NCBI GenBank assembly: GCA_014529385.2
Contig: CM043965.1
Location: 60,659,433 to 60,723,432, forward strand
DNA from: Adiantum capillus-veneris
Taxonomy: Eukaryota; Streptophyta; Polypodiopsida; Polypodiales; Pteridaceae
Direction of reading: 5' to 3'
DNA: 64,000 nt
The notes beneath the pieces are model-generated. The model was not told the origin of the DNA, ran no database searches, and saw only the letters and a list, made by a program, of their open reading frames with translations. The position numbers were made by a program, and so were the translations under genes. This document shows positions 11,491 through 23,700 of the stretch, piece by piece. Positions within the stretch are counted from its first letter, which is position 1; every line of letters starts with the position of its first letter.

Positions 11491-12332
11491 GGATCACTCG
11501 TAGCATAAGACCATTGTGAATTGAAGCTCTGGAGTTCGATCCTCAGCGAGGGGCACCAAAACGATGATAGGGAAAAGGATAGAACAAAATACTGCCTCTC
11601 AATAGCTCGCCCAAATCGCCAAGCATTCAAATAATTGTAGAGCTCGAGCATTCCTATCACTCTAAGATTCTTGTTAGCATCACCTGGCTATAAGTGAGGG
11701 TTTTTGAGCCAAACAAAATCATAAATCACCAAAGAAACTAGATACAATGATGGCATCTATCATATGTGAGCTTTTCGAGCACCCTTGCGTCTTTCTTCTT
11801 CAGCCCTGCACTCGATTGGCCATTCCTCTCAGCTGTGATGCTGCCTTAGGTCCCCATTCAAAGCTTGTAGGTCAAGAAGACCTTCTCCCCAAGCCCCTCA
11901 AAAGCTTGATGATGAGGACCCCTATGTAGGTGTCTTGTACAACAACCCTTACCCCAGGGCTCCTCACACTGCCCTTGACGATGGTGCCCTCGCTCATCTC
12001 TAAAATGGCCATCCCTCTCTTATCGATTCTCTTGGTTTGCGGCCACCGACCATGGTCAGCCCATCCTCCACCTCGCAACTCTCGGCTCTCCTTGGAAGCA
12101 CAAAGCGGCTCTTCTCTGAACTGAGTCCTCCTGCTGCTCCTCTCCACACTTCAGTCCTCCATGAGCCCATATCAGGGCTTCTTCCACTTGAGTAGACCGC
12201 CCTAGCTTCCCTCCAGAGAGGTCTGCAAACCTTGCCTTCCTCTGGCCCTCTCTCGTGCAGTGCTCCCATTGTTTGCTAGCTCCAGCCCGAGTACGGCTCT
12301 GCGGGATGCTTCCCACTTCTCCAACTTGTGTA
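11491..12332. other. Unassigned GC-richer stretch
   Basis: Overlapping open frames on both strands, probably from base composition. No recognised domain, terminal repeat or RNA. Confidence 0.4.
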
Positions 12333-12340
12333 GTTGCCAC
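12333..12340. repeat. Target site duplication of the MITE, left
   Basis: GTTGCCAC, identical to 13047-13054 on the other side of the element. Eight bases is the hAT signature length. Confidence 0.8.
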
Positions 12341-13046
12341 CATAGTTACCCGGAACGCGGAACGGGAACGGCGACGGGATCCCCGCGGAACGAGGGAACG
12401 GCTAGGGGTCCGGAACAGGTACGGCGCGGAACGGGAGGTATAAAAAACACCCAAATAGTGCATTTTTTAGCTCCTTGTGTTTAAATACAAGGAGTATTAG
12501 AGTGCTTTGACTTTAATACTCACAAAAAACTCGTTTTGAAGACCATTCAACCTTGCTATGACTAGATGATGAGAGAGAGAGAGAGACTCGAGAGAGTGAG
12601 AGGGAGAGGGAGAGATTTGAGAGAGTGGGAGGGAGAGGAAGACAGCTTGAAGGCCTAAAGCCTTGAGCCTTGAGAAAGAGAGTCTTGAGAGGGAGAGATC
12701 TTGAGAGTGTGAGAGGGAGAGAGCTTGAGCCTTGAGGATTAGCTTGTGGAGAGAAAGGGGGAGGGGGTGCATTTTATGAGTCCTTGAGGCCTTGCACACT
12801 TCAAAAAGAAGCCCAAACATTTACTTCAATTTTTTCAATTTTTGCCAAATTTGTTTGTAGCCATTGGCTGTTCCAGGGGAATTCCGGAACGTTCCGGGGC
12901 TTTCCGGAACGTTCCGGAACGGCCGTTCCGGTTTGCACTGGCCACCCAAAACGTCAGACGTTCCGGGACGTTTCGGAACGTTCGAGAAGAGAACTGCCCC
13001 CCGGAACGCCGGAACGGGGGCTAGGGGGCGTTCCCCGGTAACTATG
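12341..13046. mobile_element. Non-autonomous hAT-like MITE, 706 bp
   Basis: Starts CATAGTTACC and ends GGTAACTATG, a perfect 10-bp terminal inverted repeat, and is bounded by an 8-bp direct repeat GTTGCCAC. Both subterminal zones (about 12350-12440 and 12880-13040) are packed with CGGAAC/GTTCCG motifs. This recalls the reiterated transposase-binding motifs near hAT ends. The interior is a GA-rich run (about 12560-12730) with no transposase-like frame. Open frames seen inside reflect the repeated motif. The 8-bp duplication and terminal C/G of the repeats fit hAT; a CACTA or Mutator origin would predict 3 or 9-11 bp duplications. Confidence 0.78.
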
Positions 13047-13054
13047 GTTGCCAC
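13047..13054. repeat. Target site duplication of the MITE, right
   Basis: GTTGCCAC, perfect match to 12333-12340. Confidence 0.8.
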
Positions 13055-13357
13055 CCTCTAAAGCCAGCTTTTCTGTCCGTTTCTAGCTGCTCTGGATGAT
13101 GAGCTCTCCCTCAGATTCTTCGAGCCCCCTTGCCTCTTAGCTTGGCTCCCCTCCTCGGCTGCCTCTCCGAGCCCATCCCTTTGATTAGCTCCCCCTCAGT
13201 CCTCAAGAGCATTCTCTGCATCGCAGCCCATGCTCAGGCACACCCCCCTCCTTCTGACCTCGGCCTCTGCATGGCTTCCCTTCTCTCACCTGGTGAGTCT
13301 CCTTTTGAGCTCTCCCTTCTCAACCCCCGTGAGCCGATGGCCTCCAAAGCTTTCTCA

Positions 13358-14033
13358 ACATGGCCTCCTTGCCTCACAAGCTCCCCTCCTTCGTGCTGTT
13401 CCGGAGCTTCTCGGTCCCCCTTGCTTCTGCAGTGTGCCCTTTTTTTATATTGCTCTGCAAGTGAAAGCTTTCTCAGCAGGGCTTCCATCCGCGGCCTCCT
13501 TGCCTCACAAGCTCCCCTCCTTCGTGCTGTTCCGGAGCTTCTCAGTCCCCCTTGCTTCTGCAGTGTGCCCTTTTTTTATATTGTTCTGCAAGTGAAAGCT
13601 TTCTCAGCAGGGCTTCCATCCGCGGCCACCCGCCCACCCTTCGCTTCACGCACACATACTCCTTGCTCTCCCAGCCGGCGGCGGCCCACGTGCAAGCCCA
13701 TCTCTCGTGCAGACTTCGTAAAAGTTTATTCTTTAAAGCCATTTTCTTTTTAAAAAACCCAACCAAGGGTACCAAGTGATGGTTATAGGCCTACATTATC
13801 AGCTATAAAGCCAATCTTCTGGAGTATGCATTGGACAAGGTCCTCTTGATATACATCACCATTAGAGATGGCAACTCCAAATATCCACAGCAGGACCATA
13901 ACACCAAAGGCATACATCAAAAATTGGCGTTGCCTAGCACTGTACAAGCAACCATAGCACACTCAAAAGTGGAAAAAGCGAGCACGCCATATATACATGG
14001 GCTGGTAAACTTCGAACCAAAAAACTCCTATCA
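13358..14033 (+). repeat. Dispersed repeat R1, copy 2
   Basis: Second copy of the repeat at 9601-10135, same orientation. It is longer because 131 bp are duplicated in tandem inside it. It keeps sequence upstream of the matching start (TTTCTCAACATGGCC), which shows what the R1 site looked like before the family A LTR ended at 9600. The region 13055-13357 before it is GC-rich and unassigned. Confidence 0.8.
13366..13627 (+). repeat. 131-bp tandem duplication inside R1 copy 2
   Basis: 13366-13496 and 13497-13627 both start TCCTTGCCTCACAAG and end TTCCATCCGCGGCC. Only a few bases differ, so this duplication is much younger than the split between the R1 copies. Confidence 0.85.
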
Positions 14034-14390
14034 ACGCTAATGGTTCCATGACTAGGATCTGTAACTGATGGCAATGAATGCTGAAAACTGATGGCTGAAA
14101 ACGCTGATGTAGCGGGCTGAACTCACTAATGCTGATGCTAAAAAAATGCTGATGTGCAGGGCTGAAATCGCTGGCAGAAACACTGAGGCTGCAATTGGAA
14201 ACGTTGGCGATGAGGCTTCCAAACACAGGCTGCTGATGATGGAAAATGCCGGAGTGTTGAAGTGTTGCAGGTACTGCTGGTACTGCAGGGTACTGACTTT
14301 GTGGGTCCTCCTTGCCTTCAGAGGTAACCCCCTAGGTTCACGTATATACCCATTAAGCGAGTCGAGCAGTCTTTATTTCTGAGCCCCCCA
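14034..14390 (-). repeat. AACGCTGA-rich stretch
   Basis: Reiterated CTGAAAACGCTGATG-type motifs. On the minus strand they read as the CAGCGTTTTC motif found in E0 leader and E1-family LTRs. Probably a decayed LTR or leader of a related element in minus orientation; no LTR end could be placed. Confidence 0.45.
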
Positions 14391-14515
14391 CGACCCTTGA
14401 GAACTAATGCTAAAAGTCACTTATTAAAAGTGCCTTAAGGGGATTATTCACAGTTGCTAGAGTTAGGCCATTGTTCAAATGTCTATATGCCGAATTAACT
14501 GTACTGTGCAAGAAA

Positions 14516-14634
14516 GGGTATGCAACTACGACCAGCCTGAACATGCACGTCTTGCTAGAGGCTCACAAAGTGCCAGGGTATGCAACTACAACCGGCCCGA
14601 ACATGCACGTCCTGCTAAAGCTCACAAAGTGCCA
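14516..14634. repeat. 60-bp tandem duplication
   Basis: 14516-14575 and 14576-14634 share GGGTATGCAACTAC, GAACATGCACGTC and CTCACAAAGTGCCA with a handful of differences. Confidence 0.8.
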
Positions 14635-14838
14635 AGCTAGGTCCTAAGCTAAACTGAGATTGACGCTAGATTGTAGCAGTAGCTTGTCCACATTGGAGAG
14701 GGGGAATGGAGAACACGCCCATCACACACAAAACTATCTCTCTATAGCCCAGGGTATTCACAACACCCCTGTCCTCTCAAAAAACACCTTCAAACGACAC
14801 ATGGTCGCATAGCAAATGCACACTTGCGCTGAACTCAA

Positions 14839-14862
14839 CACACACACACACACACACACACT
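14839..14862. repeat. (CA)n microsatellite
   Basis: About 12 uninterrupted CA units. Confidence 0.95.
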
Positions 14863-14929
14863 TGTGTAGACCATAACTCACAACACACCCACAAATGTCG
14901 TCGATTGTCATCGATTTCTGCACACAAAC

Positions 14930-14931
<2 letters not shown>

Positions 14932-15003
<72 letters not shown>
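14932..15003. repeat. (CT)n microsatellite, about 36 units
   Basis: Pure CT run of 72 bp followed by a short GT run. Frames with long Ser-Leu or Arg-Glu strings on both strands are products of the repeat. Confidence 0.97.
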
Positions 15004-15010
<7 letters not shown>

Positions 15011-15656
15011 CACACATGAGCACCCTTTACTGAAGGGGGCCCCCCGGCAACATCAACGCCGTCGTTGCTCCTTTGCACACTTGCCTTCAAAAAAGCTTTT
15101 GCCTCATGTGTAAAGTGCAACGGAATTGAATATGGTGAAGATCTAGTTTTACACTTCCACAAATCCTTCTACTTCTTTCATTGCATTAGTGATTCCTTTT
15201 TGCTTAGATAATGGTTCCTTTTACTTTCCCCTGAAGAGAGGGGCTGAGAGAATGCAATAGAAATGTGTAGAGAGAGAGAGAGAGAGAAGAGAATAGCGCC
15301 AACGCTCTGAAGGGCCCCCACACCATTACCGATGTGGTATTTGCTTTAAATTGCGGAAATGGAATGTATACACAATGCAATACCTCAATGCAGACTCTAC
15401 CGACTCGCTGTCAACAAATCACCCCAGTAAGTCCCCACAAAGAGCCACCTCCAGGGCTGATTTGATGCACCTTGGATCCTTCTCGATGTGGGATTGTGGA
15501 TGGCCATCAAGGATAGATCTCGGGCTGATTTGCGCTCCCGATGTGAGAGGAATGAAGGGCCGAATGCTAGCTGCAGGAACAGGCTCCATCGGGGACAGAC
15601 CACATCATCACCTTGTTCGCGCTCCGCATCCGCCAAAACCGACCACCTTCTGCCCG
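15004..15656. other. Unassigned spacer with a short GA run
   Basis: A short (AG)n run lies at about 15270-15288. No recognised gene. Confidence 0.4.
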
Positions 15657-15832
15657 CGTGCACCTAGCGCCACCAAGCCCGCCACCAATGCAGCACCTTG
15701 CATGGACCACCATAGCCACCACGAGCTCAAGATCCTCTTTCTCACTTGATACCCCCACAATGGGTGCGCTCCAGGATTTATACCATGGCCTCAAAGGCCC
15801 TCTCTTCGCATATGGGGCAATGCCGTTGTTCT
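15657..15832 (+). repeat. 175-bp dispersed repeat, copy 1
   Basis: Matches 17497-17670 in the same orientation. Shared blocks include ACCACCATAGCCACCACGAG, CTCTTTCTCACTTGATACCC and TTCGCATATGGGGCAATGCC. The two copies flank the E2-family fragment at about 15890-17478, so they may mark a duplicated target region. Confidence 0.8.
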
Positions 15833-15889
15833 TCTTAGGTTTTAAGCCCCTCGGCGGTGATCTGAAGGTTGGCTCTGCTCTTCAGTGAC

Positions 15890-17478
15890 TTGACATGTCA
15901 GTAGTTTGTGACAAGAGTAGTTAAGCAATTGTATCTACTCTTTCCATACAGAATTTGGCTAGAAAAGTTTGTACTTGAGAGTCCACCATAAGACTTCTAT
16001 GCTTGATATATGTGTGGTAGCCAAGTTGTTGGGATTGTCTTATCATCCAACACTACATTTCCGGAAGCATGTATATCTTGGATTCCCATCATAGAATATA
16101 TGTGATATCGGGAGATATCAGCATGTATTATTGGCACGCAAGCGAGGTCGCTTGCAGTATTTCAAGGGTGGGGTGTGTCACCAGGAGGTGTATTTTTCTT
16201 GTTGCCTTCTTTAAATATAAACTACATATTTTTATTTATTTTATTTTTACTTGTTTCCCCCGGAAACCTTGAAAAGGTGCAAGTGGACATTGCATGGCCA
16301 ATGTAAAACGGATGCGGCTGAACGGGTTTCTCGCATCGAGAATCTAGGTCGATCAGTCTGGGACTGGAAGCTTGTGTGCGCTAGATGGAGTTTGGGCCAC
16401 TCGGCAAATCATTTGCAACTTTATAAGTTGGTGGGAACTAGAGAATTAAACCAAAAGGAGCAAGCTGGACACACGGTAGTAGGAGAGCAACCTGTAGACA
16501 CACACTCTAGGTTCTTATCCCAAGAGGGGGCCCCCAAAAAGGAGGAAACGCTGAGAATTACTCATAGTGCATTTACAAAGTGTGTGAGTAGTGGGTGCAG
16601 GGTCACACCTTTAATAGAAAGCTTGCCTTTTGCTTTGTCTCATGTAGCGCAATGATTTGCTCTCGTTCATCTCTCTCCCCCCTTTGCACATATGGTAATG
16701 CCCCACTAGTTGGGCTTCTCAGTTGAATATGTACAGTTTTGGGGGTTTTATGCGCGTTCTCCAAGGCAAGAGCCTTCTGAACAAGAACCGGATTAGCTCA
16801 CAGGTACGTACAGTTCCATTGCGAAAGATTGCGAATTTGGAGAGTTTTCTTCCGTGAAAACTCGTCCAAATCCCACACAGACTGTCCCATTCCGTACGGG
16901 AGCCCTTGAGACACGCGTAGACCTATTTGCTCCGCTAAATACGATCCAAAACAGAGAATTACAGCCCACTGTGTTTTTCTGCGGGTTTAGGATTTCGCAC
17001 ATAAACTGCAAGAAAACGCCAGGGAGTCTCGAGAAAGCTTTGGGATGCGTGTACAGGGTTTTGGGCACCCGACAGTGGAAAAACATAGAATTACAGCACG
17101 CTGAAATTCTGTTACAGCTCACCAGAAAGCTTCTAAATTGCGAGAGAATCTGTCCTAGACAGCTACTTTTGACCTGCACGGGATTTGGCACCATTATGCT
17201 ATCGAAATTGGGTCAAAAGCCTGCAATTTCAGCCCTCGCCAGGTTTGGACAGCTTTGTAAGACTTTGATCGTCGTGTCCAAATCGTCTGTTCTTAATTGA
17301 ATAAAGAAATACCAAAAGGGGCACCGGTCTTTGGGGCCTACAAGGTGTCGGTCTTTGTGTGCGCAGTGACATTCTAGTCGTTGGACGCATCTGTGTTCTC
17401 TTTTCTTCTCAATGCTCTACATAAAGTTAACAGGTAATTGAATTAGTACCGCCCTCTACGGTGTACAGGCCGGTTATA
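15890..17478 (+). mobile_element. 3'-end fragment of an E2-family retrotransposon (3' LTR 16176-17478)
   Basis: The LTR starts TGTCACCAGG at 16176 right after a purine-rich tract (AAGGGTGGGGTG) and ends GGCCGGTTATA. Diverged matches to the E2 LTRs run in order: TGGCCAATGT, AAGAGCCTTCTGAACAAGAA, ATTGAATAAAGAAATACC (polyadenylation-type AATAAA at 17300-17305), GGGGCCTACA and the terminal GGCCGGTT. About 40-60 bp upstream of the LTR also resembles the E2 3' region before its polypurine tract (CGAGGTCGCTTGCAGTATTTC). The start of the fragment is uncertain. Frames inside are not conserved with E2 and are not genes. Confidence 0.65.
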
Positions 17479-17496
17479 ACCACCTTCCGTCCCTGT

Positions 17497-17670
17497 GCGC
17501 TAGAGCCGCCAAGCCCGCCACCAACGCAACGCCCTGCGCGGACCACCATAGCCACCACGAGCTCAAGCTCCTCTTTCTCACTTGATACCCACACAATGGG
17601 TGCGCTCTAGGACTTGTACCATGGCATCCAAGGCCCTCTCTTCGCATATGGGGCAATGCCGTTGCCATCG
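17497..17670 (+). repeat. 175-bp dispersed repeat, copy 2
   Basis: Partner of 15657-15832, about 90% identical by eye. Confidence 0.8.
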
Positions 17671-20652
17671 TGGTTCATTCCACCCTTAAACTGCTCCAAA
17701 ATCCCAAGTATAACACATATTAAACCCCTTTTTTCCTCCACTTCAAGACATGGCCATTTCTTGCTTGGCATCTCAATTTCCGAACCGCAAAGACCGGGTG
17801 AAAGCCGTCGTTGCCGACTTCAATCAATATGGAACTTGCCGAATTTCAAGATTCTCAGGCCCGCAAACCCACGCTGCCAAAATCGGCAAACAACATCTTC
17901 ACCGCTCCTCGGGCAAGTACACCCCAACCTTAACCTGGCATAACTTGCTAACGGGGAATCTGATTGACGAGCCATCTCTTCCTCTCAACTTCACATGCTG
18001 AGCTCTATCTTCTAAAACCTGATCGAGGCCCAAAACCACCGGATGGCACGTCTACCGATGCAATCAATTTGGCCCATAATTTGCCCCCAGCAAATCTTTG
18101 ACTAGACATATCTTGCCCGTTTGAGCTTCGATTGAGGATCCGAAAAGACCCACATGCTCCACAACTTGAGCTCTTCGCATCTATCCACTCATACCAACTT
18201 TGGCCATCTATTCCCACTTGCCCTGTCCATCGGGAATCTGCTATGCACTCCATCTTTGAACAACTCTATCTTTCACATCGGGACTCTATTTGAAGAGCCG
18301 TCTTGACCAACCAGTAGACCACCTCGAATACCACAGTCTAGGGCACCATCCACACAATTTAGACACCTGGACTTGACATCCTAAATGGCCCGTTCTGGAG
18401 TCTTCTTGGCCTAAAAAAAACCACATTAAACATACACCTCCGTTATCACGTGTCCGCCTGGGTCTTTTGTATCTGCCTAGGCCCTTTGCCATGCACCTGT
18501 CAGCATTCATAGCACTGCATAGACCACTTCACAACACCCGTGGCTCAAGTGCGATGCACACGTGACATCTCGAGACCGAACAACCAATAGATCTCGGATC
18601 TGTTGCAATAGATCTCCTCGTATACAAGCTCCTAACGCATGCCACCCATCGAACAGGCACAGCAATGACTTGCAAGCATGCACCCCCCGTGTGGGGTGTC
18701 CAAGCAGTGGGGAGAGGGAGCTCTAGAGAGAGCATGAGAGATCGATGGCACAAAAGGCTAGAGAGAGAGAGAGAGATGGTGGACAAAAAACGCTAGAGAG
18801 AGAGAGAGGCACACACAAACAACGCTAGAGAGAGTGTGTCTAAAACACTAGATCTTTGCATTGATCAACTGCCAAAAAATACAAGGGGAGGGGTTGCTTA
18901 TGTAGGCAAATCGCAAATTTGCCTTACCTAGCCAAAAACCAAACGATCCTGATAAAATGGCCGACAATGCTAATAAATGTGAAAACACACTGAAAGTGAC
19001 ATAATACACACGTCACGTGCACATGGCTCTGTGTGCCACGTGGACATGCTTCATCGACTTCCAAAGCTAGTTTTCCCCTTTTTTCTAGATAGGAGTGTAT
19101 AGAATCCTAAGAGGATTAGTGCCGGCAATTTTTTGAGCCTGTTCGCAGGACCTACATGTCTGGACGAGTCCATTAGATTAGGATTTTCAATTTTGGAACC
19201 CTCTTGTATAAATGGTTTGTACACACGTTTTGATAGATGTTTTTACACTACAATAGACATCTGGCATGGCGTGCATGTAGTTCTAGGTTAGAAAAATCCA
19301 ACGAGCCATTCCCCGCATCAATCGGAGATGTGCGATAGTTTCATCCAAAACTTTGCCCTGGTCAAAAGCTTATAAATCAAATCATTTAATGGTTTAATTT
19401 GTTGGGTTGGTGAATAGTTTGCCCTACCTAAGTCTTAAAAAGTTTATAACCGGTATCTTGCCCAATAAATGATTAGATGAGCCAACGTCGGAGATCAGCC
19501 CAACGTTCTTGCACATTAGCCCCTTGACGTTTTGGACCTTCATCGCAAGCATCCGCGCCGGATCAGCCATAGCAGCCAGCATTTTCAGTTTTCAGCCCTT
19601 TCCCTCGCCTGAGGAGCCACGGATCTGCTAACGCTAGCCCCTCTGTTGCAGCTAGGAGCTTTTGGCAGCACATCGAGCCTCTCTCCCGGCCATTCCCTCG
19701 CCGCATCGAGTGCTCATATCGTTGACCATCATTTGCTCCATCATCAGCTACATTTTCATCCCAGCTTTACGCGACAGATTTGCTATGTTTTTCGTGCCAG
19801 ATTTGCATTTTTGCAGCCAGCTCTTCCTCAAAGGTGGCAGCGGAAGATGCAATGAAGACAAGAACTGGCTCATGATCCGGTGGGTACCTCCACTCTGATC
19901 TAGAACACCTGCAGTGCCAAACGCATGAACAAGGCACACCTGTGGAGGAGAGATCATTGAGGTAGAGAGAGACAAGACATCTGAGAATGAGAGAGAGAAA
20001 GAGAGATCTAGGAAAGGCTCTCCATGCTGATAACAATCTACTCATACAAGTGACCAAGGGTGGTCCGGCATAGAATTGACACACCCAATGGATATACCCG
20101 AGGTACACACAACTGCGATTGCTACTAACACTGCCAACTGCTCCTGCACACGAGACCACTGACACGGTCTCGTCATGGACACCTCCTCCAACATGCTCTG
20201 AGGGCATAGATCTGGTGCATCTCCTCTTGGCTAGATCTAGTGTGGATCTAGATCTCGGTGGAGAAAACCTGCCACTGTAGGGTCACAAGGGCCTATGAGA
20301 GGCTGTCCTAAGAAGGCGTTGCATCAAGGAGATGATCCTCGAGCTCTGCTACTGCTGCCCACCAAAAACGTTAGGGCTGAGTGCTGCTCTCTGGCTGGGG
20401 GAGAAAAACGTTGGGCTGAAGGGGAAAAACGCTAGGGCTGCAAGCACCCTCTGCCCCTCCTAGGGAGCAACCCTAGGGGCGCCTTGTGCTCCCCAGAGCC
20501 TACACACAATTGCTCCTCCCTAGCGCTCCTGCCCTCACCTATATACCTAACAATGACGAGGTCGGTCAGCAATTAGCCAGCCCTCACAACCTGGGAAATG
20601 TAGGAAAATAGGGAAAATAGGCAGCAGATGCCTTGCGGGCTACAGGGAAAAA
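17671..20652. other. Unassigned 3-kb stretch with GA-rich patches
   Basis: GA-rich patches occur at about 18750-18840 and 19960-20020, and AACGTTAGGGCTGA-type motifs at 19560-19640 and 20360-20440. These suggest pieces of LTRs or leaders, but no ends could be placed. A 33-bp segment at 18253-18285 is identical to the end of each 8.11-kb tandem unit (54948-54980). No convincing coding frame was found. Confidence 0.4.
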
Positions 20653-21273
<621 letters not shown>

Positions 21274-21286
21274 TGGTATCAGTAGC
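21274..21286 (+). promoter_or_regulatory. E0 primer binding site
   Basis: TGGTATCAGTAGC, the initiator-Met type primer site with one inserted base relative to TGGTATCAGAGC. Confidence 0.7.
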
Positions 21287-21989
21287 TTCAGACTCTCGAT
21301 GATCCTAGGCGCATCTCCCCATCAAGTACTCCTCCCAAGATCACAATAGCCAGCGTTTTTGGAGAACCGTCATCGATTTCATTGTGGAGGCCTAGCACTA
21401 GCGTTTTTGCATATTTTCATCGCGAGAACTGCAAACTCAGCCTAGCGTTTTTGGGAGTAGCAGCGTTTTTGCAATTCAGCCAGCGTTTTTGGCCTTGCTC
21501 CTTGAGATTTTCTGCTCCTTCTCTTGGCGCCCCCTCCTTGCAAAGAAACGCACCCAACAAGGACCAGATCAGCCCTGCGTTTTTCAAGGCAAAACCTGCA
21601 TTTTTCTGGGACAACTTGCGTTTTTAGACCTCGCTGCGTTTTCTGAGGTTGCTACGTTTTCAGCAAACGCTAAGCCTCTTGCACACACGGGAGCGGTAAA
21701 AACCTCCACGGGAGATTCTTCTACCGCAGGCACCAACAGATACACTCTTTCGTCAGGTATCTAAACAACATCGGCACCATTTTTGGCATTGAATACTTGC
21801 CATTTTTCTCTGTTCTCAGCCCTTCGACAGCTGAGAAGTGCGAGAATCCCCTCATTTGAACCTCTGCGACGCTCCCGTAACAATCGGTGGCGTACAGGCA
21901 CGTTGAAATCTCTGTTTCAACAGCGTTTTCAGCACCCTTTGCAGCGTTTTTTGGATGGACAGCAGGCTGATTTTTTGCCTATTGCGTGG
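21287..21989 (+). other. E0 leader rich in AGCGTTTTT motifs
   Basis: Internal part of E0 between its primer site and the E1 insertion. At least ten AGCGTTTTT-like motifs occur, many preceded by CAGC or CCT. No long conserved frame. The same motif recurs in the LTRs of the otherwise different E1 family. Confidence 0.65.
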
Positions 21990-21994
21990 TTCAT
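21990..21994. repeat. E1 target site duplication, left
   Basis: TTCAT, identical to 38338-38342 on the far side of E1. Confidence 0.9.
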
Positions 21995-23169
21995 TGTCAC
22001 GTGACAAATCCAACCCTATGCGTCCATGGACAAGCTACAGCATGACCAAGGTTCAGTCAGTCAAGTCGGTCTAGAATAGGAAGTGATCTGGCACTTTTGT
22101 GAGTCTGTTCACAGACCGTGCATGACCAGTCACTTAGATTAGATGCATATCCTCTGGTTGCACACAGCATGACCATCAGATTCCAGTCAGATCCCATCAG
22201 TAGCATTTTTTCACTCAATAGACCTATTTTCCCTATTTTTGACATTTTTCACTTATTATTTATTAAGTGAATTTTGTTGGAAAGTAGGTAGGGCAATTTT
22301 GCTAAGATAATATATAAGCAAACTAGAGCTAGCACTTTCTGGCAGAAGAGGCAACAGGAGCACCTTGCTCAACAGGCAACTTCTCAGCAAGACCAACCCC
22401 CGCGACAACTCTAGCGTTTTCCGCATTGCAGAAGGCCTAGCGTTTTTTGCATCAGATTAGCCAGTGTTTTTGCATTTGCAGATTCACGGCGACAGTAGAC
22501 AGCAGATCAGCCCTAGCATTAGCAAAATTCAGCCCTACCGTTTTTTGGAGCAGCAGGCGACCTAGCGTTTTGCAGTTCCTTCGCGACGGAATCCGCAATA
22601 GCACCAACGTTTTCAGTTTTCAGCAGTCAGATCCCGCAATAGAACCCCCAAACATCGTAGATCTCACCTTCCCGCAGCAGATCCTCGCCGCACAGTTAGT
22701 TTCATCGAGGTTTACAGTTTCAGCCCAGAAAACGCAGATTTTCAGCGCATCGTCGTTGCATTGTTGTCATCGACATAGAGTCAGAATTCAGCAGATAAAG
22801 ATTTGCAGATTTCAGCCATTAGCATTTCCAAATTTCAGCCCGTCTCGTCGTCGTCCTCATCGTCATCGACATCGTCGGCAAGTCCAAGCATTGTAGAGAT
22901 TTGTGCAATCATAAGTAGACCGCTCTCGCCATAGAGAGTGGGACCTTCGGAGGAGGGTTCGACAATATTCTGGTGTCGTATTCTTCTCTCTCTATCTCTC
23001 AGTCTCATGAACCTTCACGCACAGTGTCCATTCACTTTGTTTGTGTTCATTGCACTCTCTCATTAAAGGAACGGAAGGCTCTCCCTTCCGTAAGTAAAAG
23101 GAACCCTTGAGCACAGTTCAGAGCACTCATCTTGAGCAAAGTTCAACATTCATTCCGCTGCACATTACA
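21995..23169 (+). mobile_element. E1 5' LTR, 1175 bp
   Basis: Begins TGTCACGTGACA and ends CTGCACATTACA. Aligns with the split 3' LTR and with the inverted LTR at 40495-41645. Carries about six AGCGTTTT-type motifs at 22400-22620. The two E1 LTRs differ by many substitutions and small indels, so the insertion is not recent. Confidence 0.93.
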
Positions 23170-23170
23170 T

Positions 23171-23182
23171 TGGTATCAGAGC
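23171..23182 (+). promoter_or_regulatory. E1 primer binding site for initiator-Met tRNA
   Basis: TGGTATCAGAGC, exact consensus, one base after the LTR end. Confidence 0.95.
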
Positions 23183-23522
23183 TTTGGCAGTGTTTTGTAT
23201 CACTCAAGGAAAGAACCACAAGAACCACAGAATTTTTGTTTGCTTCTTGCGATCGCACGTAACCCAAGTTCTCTTGGGCGTGTCGATTCCTAATCGTGTT
23301 TTTGAAGAGTGACAGGAAACCCAAGAAAGAAGGGCTTGCCCAACCTCCCTTGTGCCTTTTTTCACCCGTTGAGAGCAGACCTGCACTTAGCGGCCGGCCA
23401 ATCGACGTGAGGTGGGAAAAAGCAACCTTGGTGTGAGCGCAAGGCCGCCAAGGGTGCGCCTGCAGAAAAGAGCAGAACTCGAGTGAAGAGAAGATCCTTC
23501 TCTAACACAGATTGCAAGCGAA

Positions 23523-23700
23523 AGAAGAACCCAAGAACCTCGAGACCCCCAAGAACCTCAAAGACCCTCAAGAACTCAAGACCCTGAAGACCCCCAAGAA
23601 CCTCAAAGACCCTTAAGAACTCAAGACCCTCAAGACCCCCAAAAACCCAAGAACCCAAGACCCACAAGAACCCAAGTTCCTCGTGAACTTAAGAACCAAA
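23523..23700 (+). repeat. E1 leader minisatellite (CAAGAACCY-type)
   Basis: A purine-rich run of units such as CAAGAACCTCAAAGACCCT repeated with variation just before gag. The inverted E1-family stub at 39956-41645 has the same kind of run, so it is a family feature. Confidence 0.8.

Noticed and set aside
12341-13061. Several frames rich in Arg, Pro and Gly inside the MITE
   Set aside because: They read the reiterated CGGAAC motifs and the GA-rich core; no transposase-like residue pattern.
13130-13753. A 207-codon plus-strand frame
   Set aside because: Runs through dispersed repeat R1 and its 131-bp tandem copy; several phases and the opposite strand are also open, as expected from GC-rich composition; not conserved in R1 copy 1.
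14777-15162. Frames encoding long Ser-Leu or Arg-Glu strings on both strands
   Set aside because: They are direct products of the (CT)n microsatellite; no flanking domain.
18253-18285. The 33-bp match to the array joint as evidence that the array once reached 18 kb
   Set aside because: Only this segment matches; flanks on both sides differ, so a dispersed repeat is the simpler reading.
23362-23667. Minus-strand frame with VFEVLGGLEGLEFLR-like repeats resembling a leucine-rich repeat protein
   Set aside because: It is the antisense reading of the CAAGAACC minisatellite in the E1 leader.
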